This document shows, piece after piece, positions 27,423-37,059 of a stretch of DNA of 64,000 bases. The DNA comes from Paenibacillus rigui (GTDB lineage Bacteria; Bacillota; Bacilli; Paenibacillales; NBRC-103111), in contig NZ_NMQW01000001.1 of NCBI RefSeq assembly GCF_002234615.1, positions 90,995-154,994 of the forward strand. Direction: 5' to 3'. A model generated the notes under the pieces. The model ran no database searches. It was not told the origin of the DNA and saw only the letters and a list, made by a program, of their open reading frames with translations. Made by a program: the position numbers and the translations under genes. How positions within the stretch are numbered: position 1 is the first letter of the stretch; every line of letters starts with the position of its first letter.

Positions 27423-27448
27423 ACCGGGTCCTTCATCGAGGACCCGGT
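27423..27448. terminator. Perfect hairpin between tkt and ppnP
   Basis: ACCGGGTCCT and AGGACCCGGT form a 10-bp perfect stem with a 6-nt loop. On the minus strand, the direction of tkt, only TTTCC follows, so termination should be weak; the T run is on the plus-strand side. It may be a partial terminator or an RNA-processing or stability structure. Confidence 0.5.
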
Positions 27449-27467
27449 CCTTTTTATAAAATGATGT

Positions 27468-29477
27468 TTATTTCAACAGCTGCTTTACGCGGGCAACGAC
27501 ATTCTCAACCGTGAAGCCGTACTCTTTAATCACAACCGGACCCGGCGCGGAAGCACCGAAACGGTCGATACCCAGTACGCTGCCTTGGTCGCCAACATAA
27601 CGCTGCCAGCCGAAGGAATGGCCCATTTCAACGGCAAGACGGGCTTTCACGTCCGGCAGGAGCACGGAATCCTTGTACTCTTGGGATTGCTTGTCGAACA
27701 GCTCCCAGCTCGGCATGCTGATGACGCGAACTTGCACGCCTTCTTCCGCCAATTGCTTTTGAGCGGCAACAGCCAACTGTACTTCCGTACCTGTAGCGAT
27801 AATTTGCGCTTGAGCTTTGCCGTTAGGCGCATCGGACAACACGTACGCACCACGGCTCAAGCTTGCATTCGCTTGCTCTGAACCTTCCAGCTTTGGAGCC
27901 GCTTGACGGGAGAAGATCAAGGCTACAGGGCCTTTCTTGTTCTCAACCGCATAGCGCCATGCCGCAGCGGTTTCGTCACCGTCCGCAGGACGAATAACGG
28001 TTACACCCGGGATGACACGAAGTGCAGCCAATTGCTCGATCGGCTCATGCGTAGGACCGTCTTCGCCAACGCCGATACTGTCATGCGTAAATACGTAGAT
28101 CGCAGGCACGCCCATGATGGAAGCCAGACGAATCGCCGGACGCAGGTAGTCGGAGAAGACGAAGAACGTACCGCCGAATACTTTCAGACCGCCGTGCAAA
28201 AGCATACCGTTCACTGCAGCGCCCATTCCGAACTCACGTACGCCGAAGTAAATGTTTTGACCGCTGTAGTCCTTCGCCGTCATGACACCCAAGTCTTTCA
28301 TGTGAGTCATGGTGGAGGACTCAAGGTCAGCCGATCCGCCCACGAGGGACTTCACGTTCTTGGCGATCGCATTCAGCACGATACCGGAAGCGGTACGTGT
28401 GCCTTTTTCGGCAGGTGCCGCAGCAGGAATATCTTTATCCCAGCCTTCAGGCAGATCGCCGTTCACAGCGGTTTGGAATTGCTGAGCCAGCTCCGGATAT
28501 GCCTTCGCATACTCCGCAAACATTTGCTCCCATGCCGCGTTCGTTTGAATGCCTTTTTGCTTTACAGCAGCAAAGTGCGAGCGCACTTCTTCAGGCACAT
28601 AGAAATGCTGATCTTCCGGCCAGCCGTAAGCTTTTTTCGTCAAAGCCACTTCGTCCACGCCAAGCGGGGAGCCGTGAGGACCGACGTGTCCGCCTTTACC
28701 TGCTTTGTTCGGGGAACCGAAGCCAATAATCGTCTTCACTTCGATCAAGGTCGGACGAGGATCTTGCTGCGCTTCCGCGATAGCCTTATCCAGCGCGTCC
28801 AGATCGTTGCCGTCCTCTACGCGAAGCACCTGCCAGCCGTAGCCTTCGAAACGCTTCTTCGCGCTCTCGGAGAACGACAGGCTCAATTCGCCGTCAAGGG
28901 AGATATCGTTGGAATCGTACAGCACGACCAGCTTGCCCAGCTGCATATGGCCTGCAAGGGAAGCTGCCTCGGAGGAGATCCCTTCCATCAAGTCCCCGTC
29001 GCCGCAAATGGCATACGTATAGTGGTCCACTACTTTATATTGATCTTTATTGTAAACTGAAGCCAGATGAGCTTCAGCCATCGCCATACCTACCGCCATA
29101 CCGAAGCCTTGTCCCAAAGGTCCTGTCGTTGCATCGACACCCGCTGTGTGGCCTACTTCCGGGTGACCCGGCGTTTTGCTGCCCCACATACGGAACTGCT
29201 TGATCTCTTCCATAGGAAGATCATAACCGCTCAAGTGTAGAAGGCTGTATAACAGCATGGAACCGTGTCCTGCAGACAGCACAAAACGGTCACGGTTAAT
29301 CCAAGTCGGATTGTCCGGGTTGTGGTTCATAAATTTCGCGAACAGCTCGTACCCCATCGGTGCAGCGCCCATCGGCATACCTGGGTGTCCGGACTTCGCC
29401 TTTTCAATTGCATCGATAGAAAGTGTGCGGATCGTATCGATAGACAATTGTTCAATAGCTTTATTCGTTACAGTCAT
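27468..29477 (-). CDS. tkt: Transketolase
   Basis: A 669-residue enzyme of normal transketolase length. The start is ATG 29477, eight bases after AGGAGG; upstream in-frame codons to 29537 are unlikely to be used. It shows the thiamine-diphosphate motif [20 protein letters not shown] with [10 protein letters not shown] after it, the N-terminal [16 protein letters not shown], and [15 protein letters not shown] in the pyrimidine-binding part. It moves two-carbon units in the pentose phosphate pathway. ppnP follows; a divergent diguanylate cyclase gene lies upstream. Confidence 0.96.
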   Translation of the reverse strand: MTVTNKAIEQLSIDTIRTLSIDAIEKAKSGHPGMPMGAAPMGYELFAKFMNHNPDNPTWINRDRFVLSAGHGSMLLYSLLHLSGYDLPMEEIKQFRMWGSKTPGHPEVGHTAGVDATTGPLGQGFGMAVGMAMAEAHLASVYNKDQYKVVDHYTYAICGDGDLMEGISSEAASLAGHMQLGKLVVLYDSNDISLDGELSLSFSESAKKRFEGYGWQVLRVEDGNDLDALDKAIAEAQQDPRPTLIEVKTIIGFGSPNKAGKGGHVGPHGSPLGVDEVALTKKAYGWPEDQHFYVPEEVRSHFAAVKQKGIQTNAAWEQMFAEYAKAYPELAQQFQTAVNGDLPEGWDKDIPAAAPAEKGTRTASGIVLNAIAKNVKSLVGGSADLESSTMTHMKDLGVMTAKDYSGQNIYFGVREFGMGAAVNGMLLHGGLKVFGGTFFVFSDYLRPAIRLASIMGVPAIYVFTHDSIGVGEDGPTHEPIEQLAALRVIPGVTVIRPADGDETAAAWRYAVENKKGPVALIFSRQAAPKLEGSEQANASLSRGAYVLSDAPNGKAQAQIIATGTEVQLAVAAQKQLAEEGVQVRVISMPSWELFDKQSQEYKDSVLLPDVKARLAVEMGHSFGWQRYVGDQGSVLGIDRFGASAPGPVVIKEYGFTVENVVARVKQLLK

Positions 29478-29799
29478 CTTTGAACCTCCTAATTGGTTTG
29501 GAGCAGCACTGCACGCATCCTGCCGGATACCCGGCACGACTGGAATCGCCGCAGTTGTTCACGTGTGCAAGGAAAATTGACACAATTACTCACTTGCACC
29601 ATTTTACCATTGTCCGTTACAGTTTGCCACCATTAACCTGAATCCTATTCAAAAAAATATCGTTCTTTTATCCTTCACAATTCGTTTATTTTATTAATAA
29701 AAGTACGTCCAACGCAAAGGATTTCCCGTCTCTTTGGCGAATATGTACAATTCGGATTTACTCATCAATATCGTTATTTTAAAACGGTGGGAGTCGATT
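29478..29799. other. Divergent intergenic region tkt / diguanylate cyclase
   Basis: Between the two divergent starts I see no gene. A TAAAAT hexamer on the minus strand near 29610 could serve as a tkt -10 box, but its -35 partner is poor. The plus-strand part near 29680-29760 is AT-rich. Confidence 0.35.
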
Positions 29800-30909
29800 A
29801 TGAACCATCTGTTGCTGGAACTGGCCAACACGCGTCATACGTATCGCAAAATGATCAATTTATACTGGGCGACGATCATTTTAACGGTGATGCTGGAATA
29901 CTTGATTCATCGTATGAAGTCCGGGACAACGCCGGAATATTTCCTTAGCACCCTAGTGCTTCAAGCCATAGGACTTGCCGTCGCCACCGGCGTGACGGAA
30001 ATGCTGTACCGCTATCGCAAAGTACAAAGCGATGACCTGCTTATTATCACGGGCATCATCTATGCTTCATCCATCATCTATATCAACCCGACCATCGGCA
30101 TTGTACCTGCGATTTATATTTTCCCTATCCTTACTTCCATGCTCTCCTTCAACAAGAACCGCATTCTGCTAGCTTTCACACTCGTTCTCCTTTGTTTTGG
30201 ATTGCTTTATACATTGACTCCGGAGCTTCGCATCGCCATGCAGCCCATCCATATCATCGGTGTCCTCTTCCTGTATATCGGCGTCACGATCATTGCCTTG
30301 TCCATAACCTCGAGCGGCATCGAGCTGCTTAATAATCTGCGGCAAGCGACCGAAGCGAAGCAAGAGCTCCTCGTCAAAAATATTATTATGGACAAGCTGT
30401 CCAAAATGGATGCTTTAACCGATTTGTACAATCATAAAACGTTCCATGAATACCTGGAGAAGTTGATCGAGCAGAACGAGCGCAACCAGCTGTCCCTCCA
30501 GCTGGCGATTATGGATATCGATAATTTCAAAAAAATTAACGACACCTACGGCCATTGGGTCGGCGATATTATTTTACAGCGGGTGGCGAATCTCATTAAA
30601 GAGACCGTAACCCCCAATGATTTTGTCGCCCGCTACGGCGGAGAAGAATTCGCGGTGATTTTTACAGAAAAAACGCTGGAGCAATCGCACAGGCTTGTGG
30701 AGCAAATTCGCCAGCAATGCGCGATGACGCTTCATACCGAGCTGGATTCCCAGGCGGCTACCCTGAGCATCGGCCTGCAGAATTACAACAAGGGTGAAGG
30801 CAAGGAAGCGCTGTTCAAGGGCGCGGATGCTTCCCTATATGCCGCCAAACGGACGGGAAAAAATAAAACGGTGATCCAATCGGTTATGATCGACCATAAA
30901 GGGGCATAG
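29800..30909 (+). CDS. Membrane-bound diguanylate cyclase (GGDEF)
   Basis: A 369-residue protein starting at ATG 29800 (GGGAG six bases upstream). The first ~190 residues hold about six hydrophobic segments and form a membrane sensor. A short coiled linker leads to a complete GGDEF domain (about 205-360): DALTDLYNHKTFHEYL, MDIDNFKKINDTYGHWVGD and the active-site RYGGEEFAVIF. It should make cyclic di-GMP from GTP. No RxxD product-inhibition site is evident directly before the GGEEF motif. A small membrane-protein gene follows after two bases and is probably co-transcribed. Confidence 0.92.
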   Translation: MNHLLLELANTRHTYRKMINLYWATIILTVMLEYLIHRMKSGTTPEYFLSTLVLQAIGLAVATGVTEMLYRYRKVQSDDLLIITGIIYASSIIYINPTIGIVPAIYIFPILTSMLSFNKNRILLAFTLVLLCFGLLYTLTPELRIAMQPIHIIGVLFLYIGVTIIALSITSSGIELLNNLRQATEAKQELLVKNIIMDKLSKMDALTDLYNHKTFHEYLEKLIEQNERNQLSLQLAIMDIDNFKKINDTYGHWVGDIILQRVANLIKETVTPNDFVARYGGEEFAVIFTEKTLEQSHRLVEQIRQQCAMTLHTELDSQAATLSIGLQNYNKGEGKEALFKGADASLYAAKRTGKNKTVIQSVMIDHKGA

Positions 30910-30911
30910 CC

Positions 30912-31430
30912 ATGCATCGTTCTTCCTTCATGTCACGGGCAGGAACCGGTATGCTCTACGGGCTCGTCTCAGGCGTCGGGCTCGCATTGTTCCTGAAGGC
31001 GGTGCAAGCCATGACCGGATCACGCGTGTATACACTGCTTCTCAACGTAGACTTCGTACCGTGGAACGAGCTGATGGGCAGACCGGTGCTCCCGCTTCCG
31101 GAATGGTTCGAATTCAGTCTTCATCTTATCGTTTCCTTCATTATTGGTGTCGTGTTCGTTGAGGGCCTGAGGATCGAAGCCGCTTGGAAGGTTACTTGGT
31201 CTGCCCGTTCCTTCGCCTGGACCTGGGGGGCACTGCTCGGCCTCATCCCGATTCCGCTCTACGTTCCCCTCTCGCTGCTTTCGGAACGAACGCCCCGGCT
31301 CGATGACGGTGAAGCATGGTGTTGGTGGGCTGCCGGCCACCTGCTGTACGGACTGCTGCTGGGCTGCTTTGCACGGCTTAAGGATTGGATGAAACGCGGA
31401 ATGCCAAAAAAGACGGATTCGCTTCGGTAG
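30912..31430 (+). CDS. Integral membrane protein, unknown function
   Basis: A 172-residue protein with about four hydrophobic segments (GMLYGLVSGVGLALFLKAV, FSLHLIVSFIIGVVFVEGL, FAWTWGALLGLIPIPLYVPL, WWAAGHLLYGLLLGCFARL). It begins two bases after the diguanylate cyclase stop (AAAGGGG as ribosome site). I do not recognise a named family with a role. Position suggests a link with the cyclase. Its last codons are part of the terminator stem. Confidence 0.8.
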   Translation: MHRSSFMSRAGTGMLYGLVSGVGLALFLKAVQAMTGSRVYTLLLNVDFVPWNELMGRPVLPLPEWFEFSLHLIVSFIIGVVFVEGLRIEAAWKVTWSARSFAWTWGALLGLIPIPLYVPLSLLSERTPRLDDGEAWCWWAAGHLLYGLLLGCFARLKDWMKRGMPKKTDSLR

Positions 31431-31446
31431 CGATCCGTCTTTTTTA
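31405..31446. terminator. Bidirectional terminator between the membrane protein gene and purU
   Basis: AAAAAAGACGGAT-CGCT and its complement AGCGATCCGTCTTTTTT form a stem with a short TCGGT loop and T runs on both sides. It overlaps the last codons of the plus-strand gene and lies 11 bp from the purU stop. Confidence 0.88.
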
Positions 31447-31456
31447 ATTTATGCCA

Positions 31457-32347
31457 TTAATTAAATACAACCGTCTTATTGCCGTGTACGATCACGCGGT
31501 CCTCGACATGCCAGGATACGGCACGTGCCAGAACGATCCGCTCGATATGACGGCCGATTCGCTTCAAATCGTCCACATTGTCGCGGTGGCTCACCCGCTG
31601 CACGTCCTGCTCGATAATCGGCCCGCCGTCCAGCTCCTCAGTTACGTAGTGAGCTGTCGCTCCGATAATCTTAACCCCGCGATTATGCGCCTGCGCATAA
31701 GGCTTGCCGCCCACAAAGGCGGGAAGGAAGGAATGGTGGATATTGATAATCCGGTTCGGGAAATATTCGATAAACTTCGGCGAGATGATCTGCATGTAAC
31801 GGGCCAGTACTACCGCGTCCACTTGATCCACAACCAGCTCCAGCTGTTTGCGCTCCGCCTCCGCCTTCGTATCCGCAGTCACCGGTACGTGATGGTACGG
31901 GACCCCGAAGGATTCAACCAGGCTGCGCATTTCATTGTGGTTGCTGATGACCATGGCGATATCGGCATCCAGATCTCCCGCCTGCCACTGCCACAGCAGC
32001 TCCAGCAGCGCATGGTCTTCCTTGGACACGAAGATCGCAAGACGCTTCTTGCGGCTCGCCCGGTTTACGCTCCACTTCATTTGGAACTTCTCCGCGATGG
32101 CGGAGAAATCCGATTTCAACTGCTCGCGGCGTGTATCGAGATCCTCCAGATCGAATTCGATCCGGATGTAGAACATGCCTCCGTCATGATTCGTATATTG
32201 ATCGGATTGGACGATATTGGCTCCATACTCGTACAGGAACCTCGATACCGTGGCAACAATGCCCGGTTGATCGGGACAAGACACAAGCATCCGTGCGCGA
32301 TTTTTCATATCGTCCCGTTGGGTTTTAGGTAATACAGTCGGTGTCAT
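31457..32347 (-). CDS. purU: Formyltetrahydrofolate deformylase
   Basis: A 296-residue protein: N-terminal ACT domain (ARMLVSCPDQPGIVATVSRFL, about 18-90) and a formyl-transferase-type catalytic domain with VISNHNEM, INIHHSFLPAFVGGKPY (catalytic His) and GATAHYVTEELDGGPIIEQ (catalytic Asp). It hydrolyses 10-formyl-THF to formate and THF. The distance from its start to the palindromic element at 32394 is only 46 bp, so the purU promoter probably lies in or beyond the element. Confidence 0.95.
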   Translation of the reverse strand: MTPTVLPKTQRDDMKNRARMLVSCPDQPGIVATVSRFLYEYGANIVQSDQYTNHDGGMFYIRIEFDLEDLDTRREQLKSDFSAIAEKFQMKWSVNRASRKKRLAIFVSKEDHALLELLWQWQAGDLDADIAMVISNHNEMRSLVESFGVPYHHVPVTADTKAEAERKQLELVVDQVDAVVLARYMQIISPKFIEYFPNRIINIHHSFLPAFVGGKPYAQAHNRGVKIIGATAHYVTEELDGGPIIEQDVQRVSHRDNVDDLKRIGRHIERIVLARAVSWHVEDRVIVHGNKTVVFN

Positions 32348-32393
32348 AATTGCAAACTACTCCTTCATCGTATCTATTAAAAAAAGGTAACGA

Positions 32394-32651
32394 GGCTAAT
32401 TAGAATTAACCACAAGTTGTCGAGAAACCCTTATTACTAAAAATTTGTTCGTAAACAGAGGCAGGGTATTCCCTGGAGGAGCGATAGCGTCCGCCTTTGT
32501 TATCGGGAACGATTCCACTGCAAACCAATAGAAAACATTAGTTCCCGAATAACAACAGCGGCTGGAGGGGAATGCCCTACCGGAGACTATTGGCAAATTT
32601 CTTTCCCATTAGGGTTTCTGGACTCAAACTCAGGGCTAATTAGAATTAGCC
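32394..32651. repeat. 258-bp palindromic MITE-like element
   Basis: Both ends carry the near-palindromic 18-mer GGCTAATTAGAATTA(A/G)CC (32394-32411 and 32634-32651). The interior is an imperfect inverted repeat: AGAAACCCTTAT, AAATTTG, GCAGGGTATTCCC, TTGTTATCGGGAAC on the left correspond to complements of ATTAGGGTTTCT, CAAATTT, GGGAATGCCCTACC, GTTCCCGAATAACAA on the right. There is no gene inside. The right end contains the nfo stop codon. It is related to the element at 35938-36134. Confidence 0.85.
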
Positions 32652-33767
32652 GAAAGCCTTCCGGCCCGCAAACCAAGCCGTGAGACGGTGGTTGATCTGC
32701 TCTTCCGTCAAATCAGGAAATAACCGGTCTTCCGCAATGAGATCGAACAAGCGCTCCATCGGCTCGCGCCCGTCCGCTTTTTTCGCCTTCGCATCCGTCT
32801 TCAACACATCCCATACCTGGAGGACGTAGTCACGCTGGTTCAGATCCTGCTTCAAGAAGAAATGAGCCAAACGCTCTACATCCTCCAGGAATTTCGAGCC
32901 GAAGCGCTTCTCCGCCGTTCCGCTTAACAGAGCAATCTCCGCTTCATACATCGGCCGCTGGGTTTTGTCTTCCTTGCCGATCCATGGCGTCTCCAGAATA
33001 AGCGGCAAATGGCTCAGCTTCTCGTGATGCACCACGTTATGCATGGCGTCAAACCCGATCCAGCCCGCCCCGACAGGAGCATGGCGGTCTTTTCCAGCGC
33101 CCTTCGGATTCTTGCTGTCATTCAAGTGGACTACTCCGATGCGGTCCAATCCGACCACCTGGTCGAAATGCTCCAGCACGCCGTCCAAATTGTTCACAAT
33201 ATCGTAGCCTGCGTCGTGTACGTGGCACGTATCCAAGCAGACAGATAATCGACCGTTATCCTCGACCTTGTCGATAATGGCAGCGATCTCTTCAAAGCTG
33301 CGGCCCATTTCCGTCCCTTTGCCGGCCATCGTTTCGAGAGCGATGTTCACGTCCGTGTCCTTCACACCCGCCAGCACTTCATTCAAGCCTTGGGCAATGC
33401 GTGCGAGTCCGTACTCGGCATCCTTATCGGTATATGCGCCGGGATGCAGCACAATTTGCTTCACACCCAAATAATCGGTGCGGCGAATTTCCTCCTGCAG
33501 GAACCGAACGGCTAGCTCGTACGTGTCATCCTTATACGATCCCAAGTTGATGATATAAGGGGCATGGACGATGATTTCGCCGATCCCGTTCTGCTCCATC
33601 AAGGCTTTGCCCTCTTCGATGAATTGGGATTCTATCGGTTTTCTGCGTGTATTCTGAGGTGCTCCGGTATATATCATAAATGTAGAAGAGCCGTACGAAA
33701 CAGCCTCCTCTGCAGCATTCAGCAGCCCTTTATCTGAAAACGATACGTGAGACCCGATTTTTGGCAT
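32646..33767 (-). CDS. nfo: Endonuclease IV (deoxyribonuclease IV) with C-terminal extension
   Basis: A 373-residue AP endonuclease of the Nfo/YqfS family. All metal-site blocks are present: [63 protein letters not shown] and LILETPW. The start at ATG 33767 matches the family N-terminus; AAAGGAG is 12 bases upstream. The normal enzyme ends soon after LILETPW (about residue 280), while here about 90 more residues follow, mostly helical and charged ([42 protein letters not shown]). The stop codon lies inside the terminal repeat of the adjoining element. Confidence 0.93.
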   Translation of the reverse strand: MPKIGSHVSFSDKGLLNAAEEAVSYGSSTFMIYTGAPQNTRRKPIESQFIEEGKALMEQNGIGEIIVHAPYIINLGSYKDDTYELAVRFLQEEIRRTDYLGVKQIVLHPGAYTDKDAEYGLARIAQGLNEVLAGVKDTDVNIALETMAGKGTEMGRSFEEIAAIIDKVEDNGRLSVCLDTCHVHDAGYDIVNNLDGVLEHFDQVVGLDRIGVVHLNDSKNPKGAGKDRHAPVGAGWIGFDAMHNVVHHEKLSHLPLILETPWIGKEDKTQRPMYEAEIALLSGTAEKRFGSKFLEDVERLAHFFLKQDLNQRDYVLQVWDVLKTDAKAKKADGREPMERLFDLIAEDRLFPDLTEEQINHRLTAWFAGRKAFG

Positions 33768-33919
33768 CGCAAAATTCATCTCCTTTGTTTTTGACACTCT
33801 CTCTATTTTACTAGGATTGATCCAATAAATCTAGGAGTCTATGGAACAGGTACTTTTTCACAGTCAGACTTTTGAAGCACGGCGAACTGAGGTATAATGA
33901 TAGCGAGGTGAACCTAACG

Positions 33920-34345
33920 ATGAATTCGGCTTTTATGTGGTTTATATTGTTTTGGGTATTCGTATTAATTACTTTCATGTCGATCGGCGGTTACTTCATG
34001 TTCCGCAAATTTATGAAAGTGCTGCCCAAAGAGGATGGCAAGTCCAAGCTCGACTGGCAAAATTATTATGTGGAATCGTCCCGTCACATGTGGACGGAGG
34101 AATCCAAAGCATTTCTTGATCTGCTTGTCGATCCGGTTCCCGCTCCATTCCGCGATATCGCCCGGCATTCCATCGCCGCTTCCATTGCGCAGGTTGCTTT
34201 GGAAAAGCAAGCAAGCAGCATTACGCACGATCACTGCATTGAAGGCTATATTCGTGCCACACCCAAACGCGACTACAGGAGCTTGACCTCCTATCTGGAT
34301 AAACAGCAAATCGACTACAGCGCATTCAAGCACCTGCTGCAGTAA
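33920..34345 (+). CDS. DUF2621 membrane-anchored protein (YneK-like)
   Basis: A 141-residue protein with one N-terminal membrane helix (MWFILFWVFVLITFMSIGGYFMF) and a soluble domain (DWQNYYVESSRHMWTEESKAFL, LLVDPVPAPFRDIARHSIAASIAQ). This pattern is DUF2621, YneK in Bacillus. The predicted domain places a small metal-binding PCP-red-like fold after the helix, but function is unknown. The start is ATG 33920 with GCGAGGTG upstream. A perfect 14-bp terminator follows. Confidence 0.85.
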   Translation: MNSAFMWFILFWVFVLITFMSIGGYFMFRKFMKVLPKEDGKSKLDWQNYYVESSRHMWTEESKAFLDLLVDPVPAPFRDIARHSIAASIAQVALEKQASSITHDHCIEGYIRATPKRDYRSLTSYLDKQQIDYSAFKHLLQ

Positions 34346-34372
34346 GTGGGGTTCCGACCCCTATAAGGTCAC

Positions 34373-34411
34373 AGAAGGGCTGCCCCATTCTTCAATCGGG
34401 GCAGCCCTTCT
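34373..34411. terminator. Strong terminator hairpin, convergent genes
   Basis: AGAAGGGCTGCCCC pairs perfectly with GGGGCAGCCCTTCT around an 11-nt loop. The flanking T runs are short. It ends the DUF2621 gene. Confidence 0.8.
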
Positions 34412-34504
34412 TATGCTGTGAAATTGACAGCACAGCATCCATTCCGAAACTGTGCTTGTCGAGGTCAGAGAATCCGTTCACCCGGACGTTCATCCGAGCA
34501 ACAC

Positions 34505-35863
34505 TTATTTCTTCTTGGTCGTTTGCGGCTCGTTCAAGTCCAGCTTGACCGACAAGGTCGCTGTGACGGACTGCCGCAGCGGATTCGGGTTGCGCTGCTG
34601 CGTGCGAAGCCCTACGATTTGAACACCTTCCACAGAAATCGTCTTCGGAAGCTCCTCTTGGCTTAAATAAGCCATTTTCCCATCCAGTATGACCGTCAGG
34701 TCCACCTTTTCTATCGATTTCAAATCAATAGTCAAGTAACGCTTTTCTTTCGGCAGCACGGCCGTCTCAATCTCGCCGTTCTTTTGCAAATCTTTGGTGA
34801 TGACGCCTTGATCATTGAAATAATCCGTTACGTTAACAATCGACTGATTGCTCCAGCCGCCGGAATTGGGGCCAAGCCCGCCCCCGCCATAGCTGGTCTG
34901 GTTCGGATTATTGGAGAAGGAGCCGGAGCCCGATCCGCTGCCGCCTCCGGTGGAGCCGCTTCCGCTGCCAGTACCGGAAGACTCCAGCTCAATGGTGGAA
35001 TAATCGGCCAGCCAATAATTTTTGTACAAATAATTGTAGATACGGTTCAAAATCGTTACCGCTTCCGCACGGGTTACTTTATCGAGCGGACGGAAATACC
35101 CACCCTCATCCGAGGTCATAATACCCGACGCCTGCAAGCTTGCCAGAATACTCGCTTGCGCATTGGAGAAGCCGTCCGTCCCAAAGCTGCAGTCACTGGA
35201 GCCGGAGCCCATAAACAAGGTCGGCAGCACGTCGTTTGAGGTCATCATAATTATTCCTGTAGGACTATACCTGCCATCGGAACGGCTGGCTTCTTCATAC
35301 TGTGCCTTGTCCTGGAACAGCTTCACCGGAATATCCTTGAAATTAGATACGACAGAACATACGTCATTCGGGCTCAGCCGGCGGTCGACCAAGCGCGTAT
35401 CAAAAAACGAATACAATAAATCCGCCAACTGCAGGCGGGTCAGCTGAATATCCGGATGAAACATAAGCCCGCCATTCGCTGACAAGCCGTACACTCCCCA
35501 ATTGAAGGAATGACTATATAGTTCCGATATTTGTTTGTAAGCCCAGTGCTGGTTGGAAACATCCGCGAAACCGTCTATCTTCTGCAAGCCCGTTGCATAC
35601 AAATTCGGGCGGTATTTATCGAACAACCGGTAAACCATTGTGGACCATTCCGCCTTGCTGATCGTTTGTCCTGGCCGGAAGGTTCCGTCCGGGTACCCGG
35701 TAAGCACCTGATTTTGCGCCATTAGATAGATCGAATTTAATGCCCAGCCGTTTGCTTGTGCAGATACGTCACTGAATTGAACCGCTGCTTTGGCCGGAAG
35801 TGCGGGCAGCATTAACCCTAACACCAACAACCATTGCAACCATCGATTTCGAATCTTTCTCAT
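34505..35863 (-). CDS. SLH-domain surface protein with Gly/Ser linker, 452 aa
   Basis: Signal peptide (NRWLQWLLVLGLMLPALPAKA, about 5-26). Three SLH domains follow: FSDVSAQANGWALNSI with YPDGTFRPGQTISKAEW; FADVSNQHWAYKQISELY with FHPDIQLTRLQLADLL; and a third at about 235-285 (GIMTSDEGGYFRPLDKVTRAEAVTILNRI). A Gly/Ser-rich linker (about 297-340) leads to a C-terminal 110-residue domain with KRYLTIDLKSIEKVDLTVIL. It should be attached to the wall by its SLH part and expose the small domain. Third SLH protein of the window. It is followed by no clear terminator except the convergent hairpin. Confidence 0.92.
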   Translation of the reverse strand: MRKIRNRWLQWLLVLGLMLPALPAKAAVQFSDVSAQANGWALNSIYLMAQNQVLTGYPDGTFRPGQTISKAEWSTMVYRLFDKYRPNLYATGLQKIDGFADVSNQHWAYKQISELYSHSFNWGVYGLSANGGLMFHPDIQLTRLQLADLLYSFFDTRLVDRRLSPNDVCSVVSNFKDIPVKLFQDKAQYEEASRSDGRYSPTGIIMMTSNDVLPTLFMGSGSSDCSFGTDGFSNAQASILASLQASGIMTSDEGGYFRPLDKVTRAEAVTILNRIYNYLYKNYWLADYSTIELESSGTGSGSGSTGGGSGSGSGSFSNNPNQTSYGGGGLGPNSGGWSNQSIVNVTDYFNDQGVITKDLQKNGEIETAVLPKEKRYLTIDLKSIEKVDLTVILDGKMAYLSQEELPKTISVEGVQIVGLRTQQRNPNPLRQSVTATLSVKLDLNEPQTTKKK

Positions 35864-35937
35864 TGCATACCCTCCAATCTCTTATTTATATCGGACGGAA
35901 GCAGCCGAATTGTTAATGTGCCGCCACAACAAAAAGA

Positions 35938-36134
35938 CGGCCTGAAGGGGAGGCCACTGAAAAAGTTACGGCTGCATGGACGGATCATTCTTCCGATCGC
36001 TTTTGTTCCCGGATTTTCTCAATTCCAACCCGCTGATAGCGGTTAAAATCCCGGGACAAAGGCGAACGCTTACGCTTCTTCAGAACGATTCCGTCCACTC
36101 CGCTAATTCTTCAGTGGCTCCCCGAGGGGCCGCC
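35938..36134. repeat. 197-bp imperfect palindromic element, related to the element at 32394
   Basis: Left arm blocks GGCCACTGAAAAAGTTACGG, GGACGGATCATTCTTC, CGCTTTTGTTCCCGGATTTT recur on the opposite strand from the right end as GCCACTGAAGAATTAGCGG, GGACGGAATCGTTCT, CGCCTTTGTCCCGGGATTTT. The centre is the CGCTGATAGCG palindrome. The block AGCGTTCGCCTTTGTCCCGGGA resembles AGCGTCCGCCTTTGTTATCGGGA of the first element. There is no coding sequence inside. Confidence 0.8.
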
Positions 36135-36156
36135 TCTCGCCTCTCTTTTCTCAATT

Positions 36157-36909
36157 CTACAGCTTTGCGTGTGTTGCAAGCAAACGCCTCAAGCGTTCGG
36201 GATAATCCGTAATGATGCCCGTTACGCCTGCCTCTACAGCCTGCTGAAGCTCTGCTTCGGCATTAATCGTGAAAGGATACACTTCCAGCCCGTGCGCTAC
36301 CGCATCCTGAATATCTTCCGCGTCCAGTAATTTATAATACGGATGCAGCGAATAAACCTCCACGCCCGTCTGCTCAGCCATCAATCGATGCGAGGCAAAG
36401 TTCGCGGTATACAAAAGTCCGATGCGAAGCTCAGGCAATGCCTGCTTCAGCTTCACAAGGATTTTATGGTCAAAAGAGGATACGACCACACTGGATAGTC
36501 GATCGTACTCTTGCAGCAGCTCGGTAAACCGCTCCAGCAAACGATCGCTGTAAGAGCACTTGACCTCCACATTGATCATGATTGAATTCGGTATGGCAGC
36601 GAACACTTCCGCCAACAGCGGCAGAGGCTCTCCTGCAAAGCGCGGATTAAAGCGGGCTCCCGCATCCAGCTGCTTCAGCTGCTCCACGGTCATATGAGCT
36701 ATAGCGCCTGTCCCGTTCGTTGTGCGTGTTACGGTTTCATCATGGCATACAATCATTTCCCCGTCTGCGGAAAGATGCACGTCCAGCTCAAGCGCATGGG
36801 CTCCCTGCTCTACCGCCAGCAGAAAAGACACGAGCGTATTTTCCGGGGCCTCGCCTGCTGCACCGCGATGCCCAATGATCAGCGGTTGGGTTTGCTTCAT
36901 GATAGTCAC
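36157..36909 (-). CDS. Glycerophosphodiester phosphodiesterase
   Basis: A 250-residue GDPD enzyme without signal peptide, so cytosolic (UgpQ/YhdW type). Catalytic blocks are IIGHRGAAGEAPENTL (His-Arg and Glu), LELDVHLSADGEMIVCHDETVTRT (Glu-Asp and second His) and INVEVKCS. It splits glycerophosphodiesters to glycerol-3-phosphate and an alcohol using a divalent metal. The GTG at 36909 is taken as start because GGGAGG is nine bases before it; ATG 36900 lies too far from it. Confidence 0.93.
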   Translation of the reverse strand: MTIMKQTQPLIIGHRGAAGEAPENTLVSFLLAVEQGAHALELDVHLSADGEMIVCHDETVTRTTNGTGAIAHMTVEQLKQLDAGARFNPRFAGEPLPLLAEVFAAIPNSIMINVEVKCSYSDRLLERFTELLQEYDRLSSVVVSSFDHKILVKLKQALPELRIGLLYTANFASHRLMAEQTGVEVYSLHPYYKLLDAEDIQDAVAHGLEVYPFTINAEAELQQAVEAGVTGIITDYPERLRRLLATHAKL

Positions 36910-36974
36910 AATCCGTTGCCTCCCGTCATATGGTATGTTCCTACTTCATTATCCGAAACATTCCGCTGAGGCAC

Positions 36975-37020
36975 AATACAAACAGCCCCTTTCCAAAGTT
37001 AAGTCTTTGTAAAGAGGCTG
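36975..37020 (-). terminator. Terminator after the yjfB-like gene
   Basis: On the minus strand CAGCCTCTTTACAAAG pairs with CTTTGGAAAGGGGCTG (two mismatches), followed by TTTGT; 40 bp after the stop. Confidence 0.75.
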
Positions 37021-37059
37021 TCCTATTCTTATCCAACTACCGTAAGGAACACTTTAAAA

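Noticed and set aside
27903..29060. 385-codon plus-strand frame opposite tkt
   Set aside because: Tkt is unmistakable on the minus strand; the opposite frame has no domain or ribosome site.
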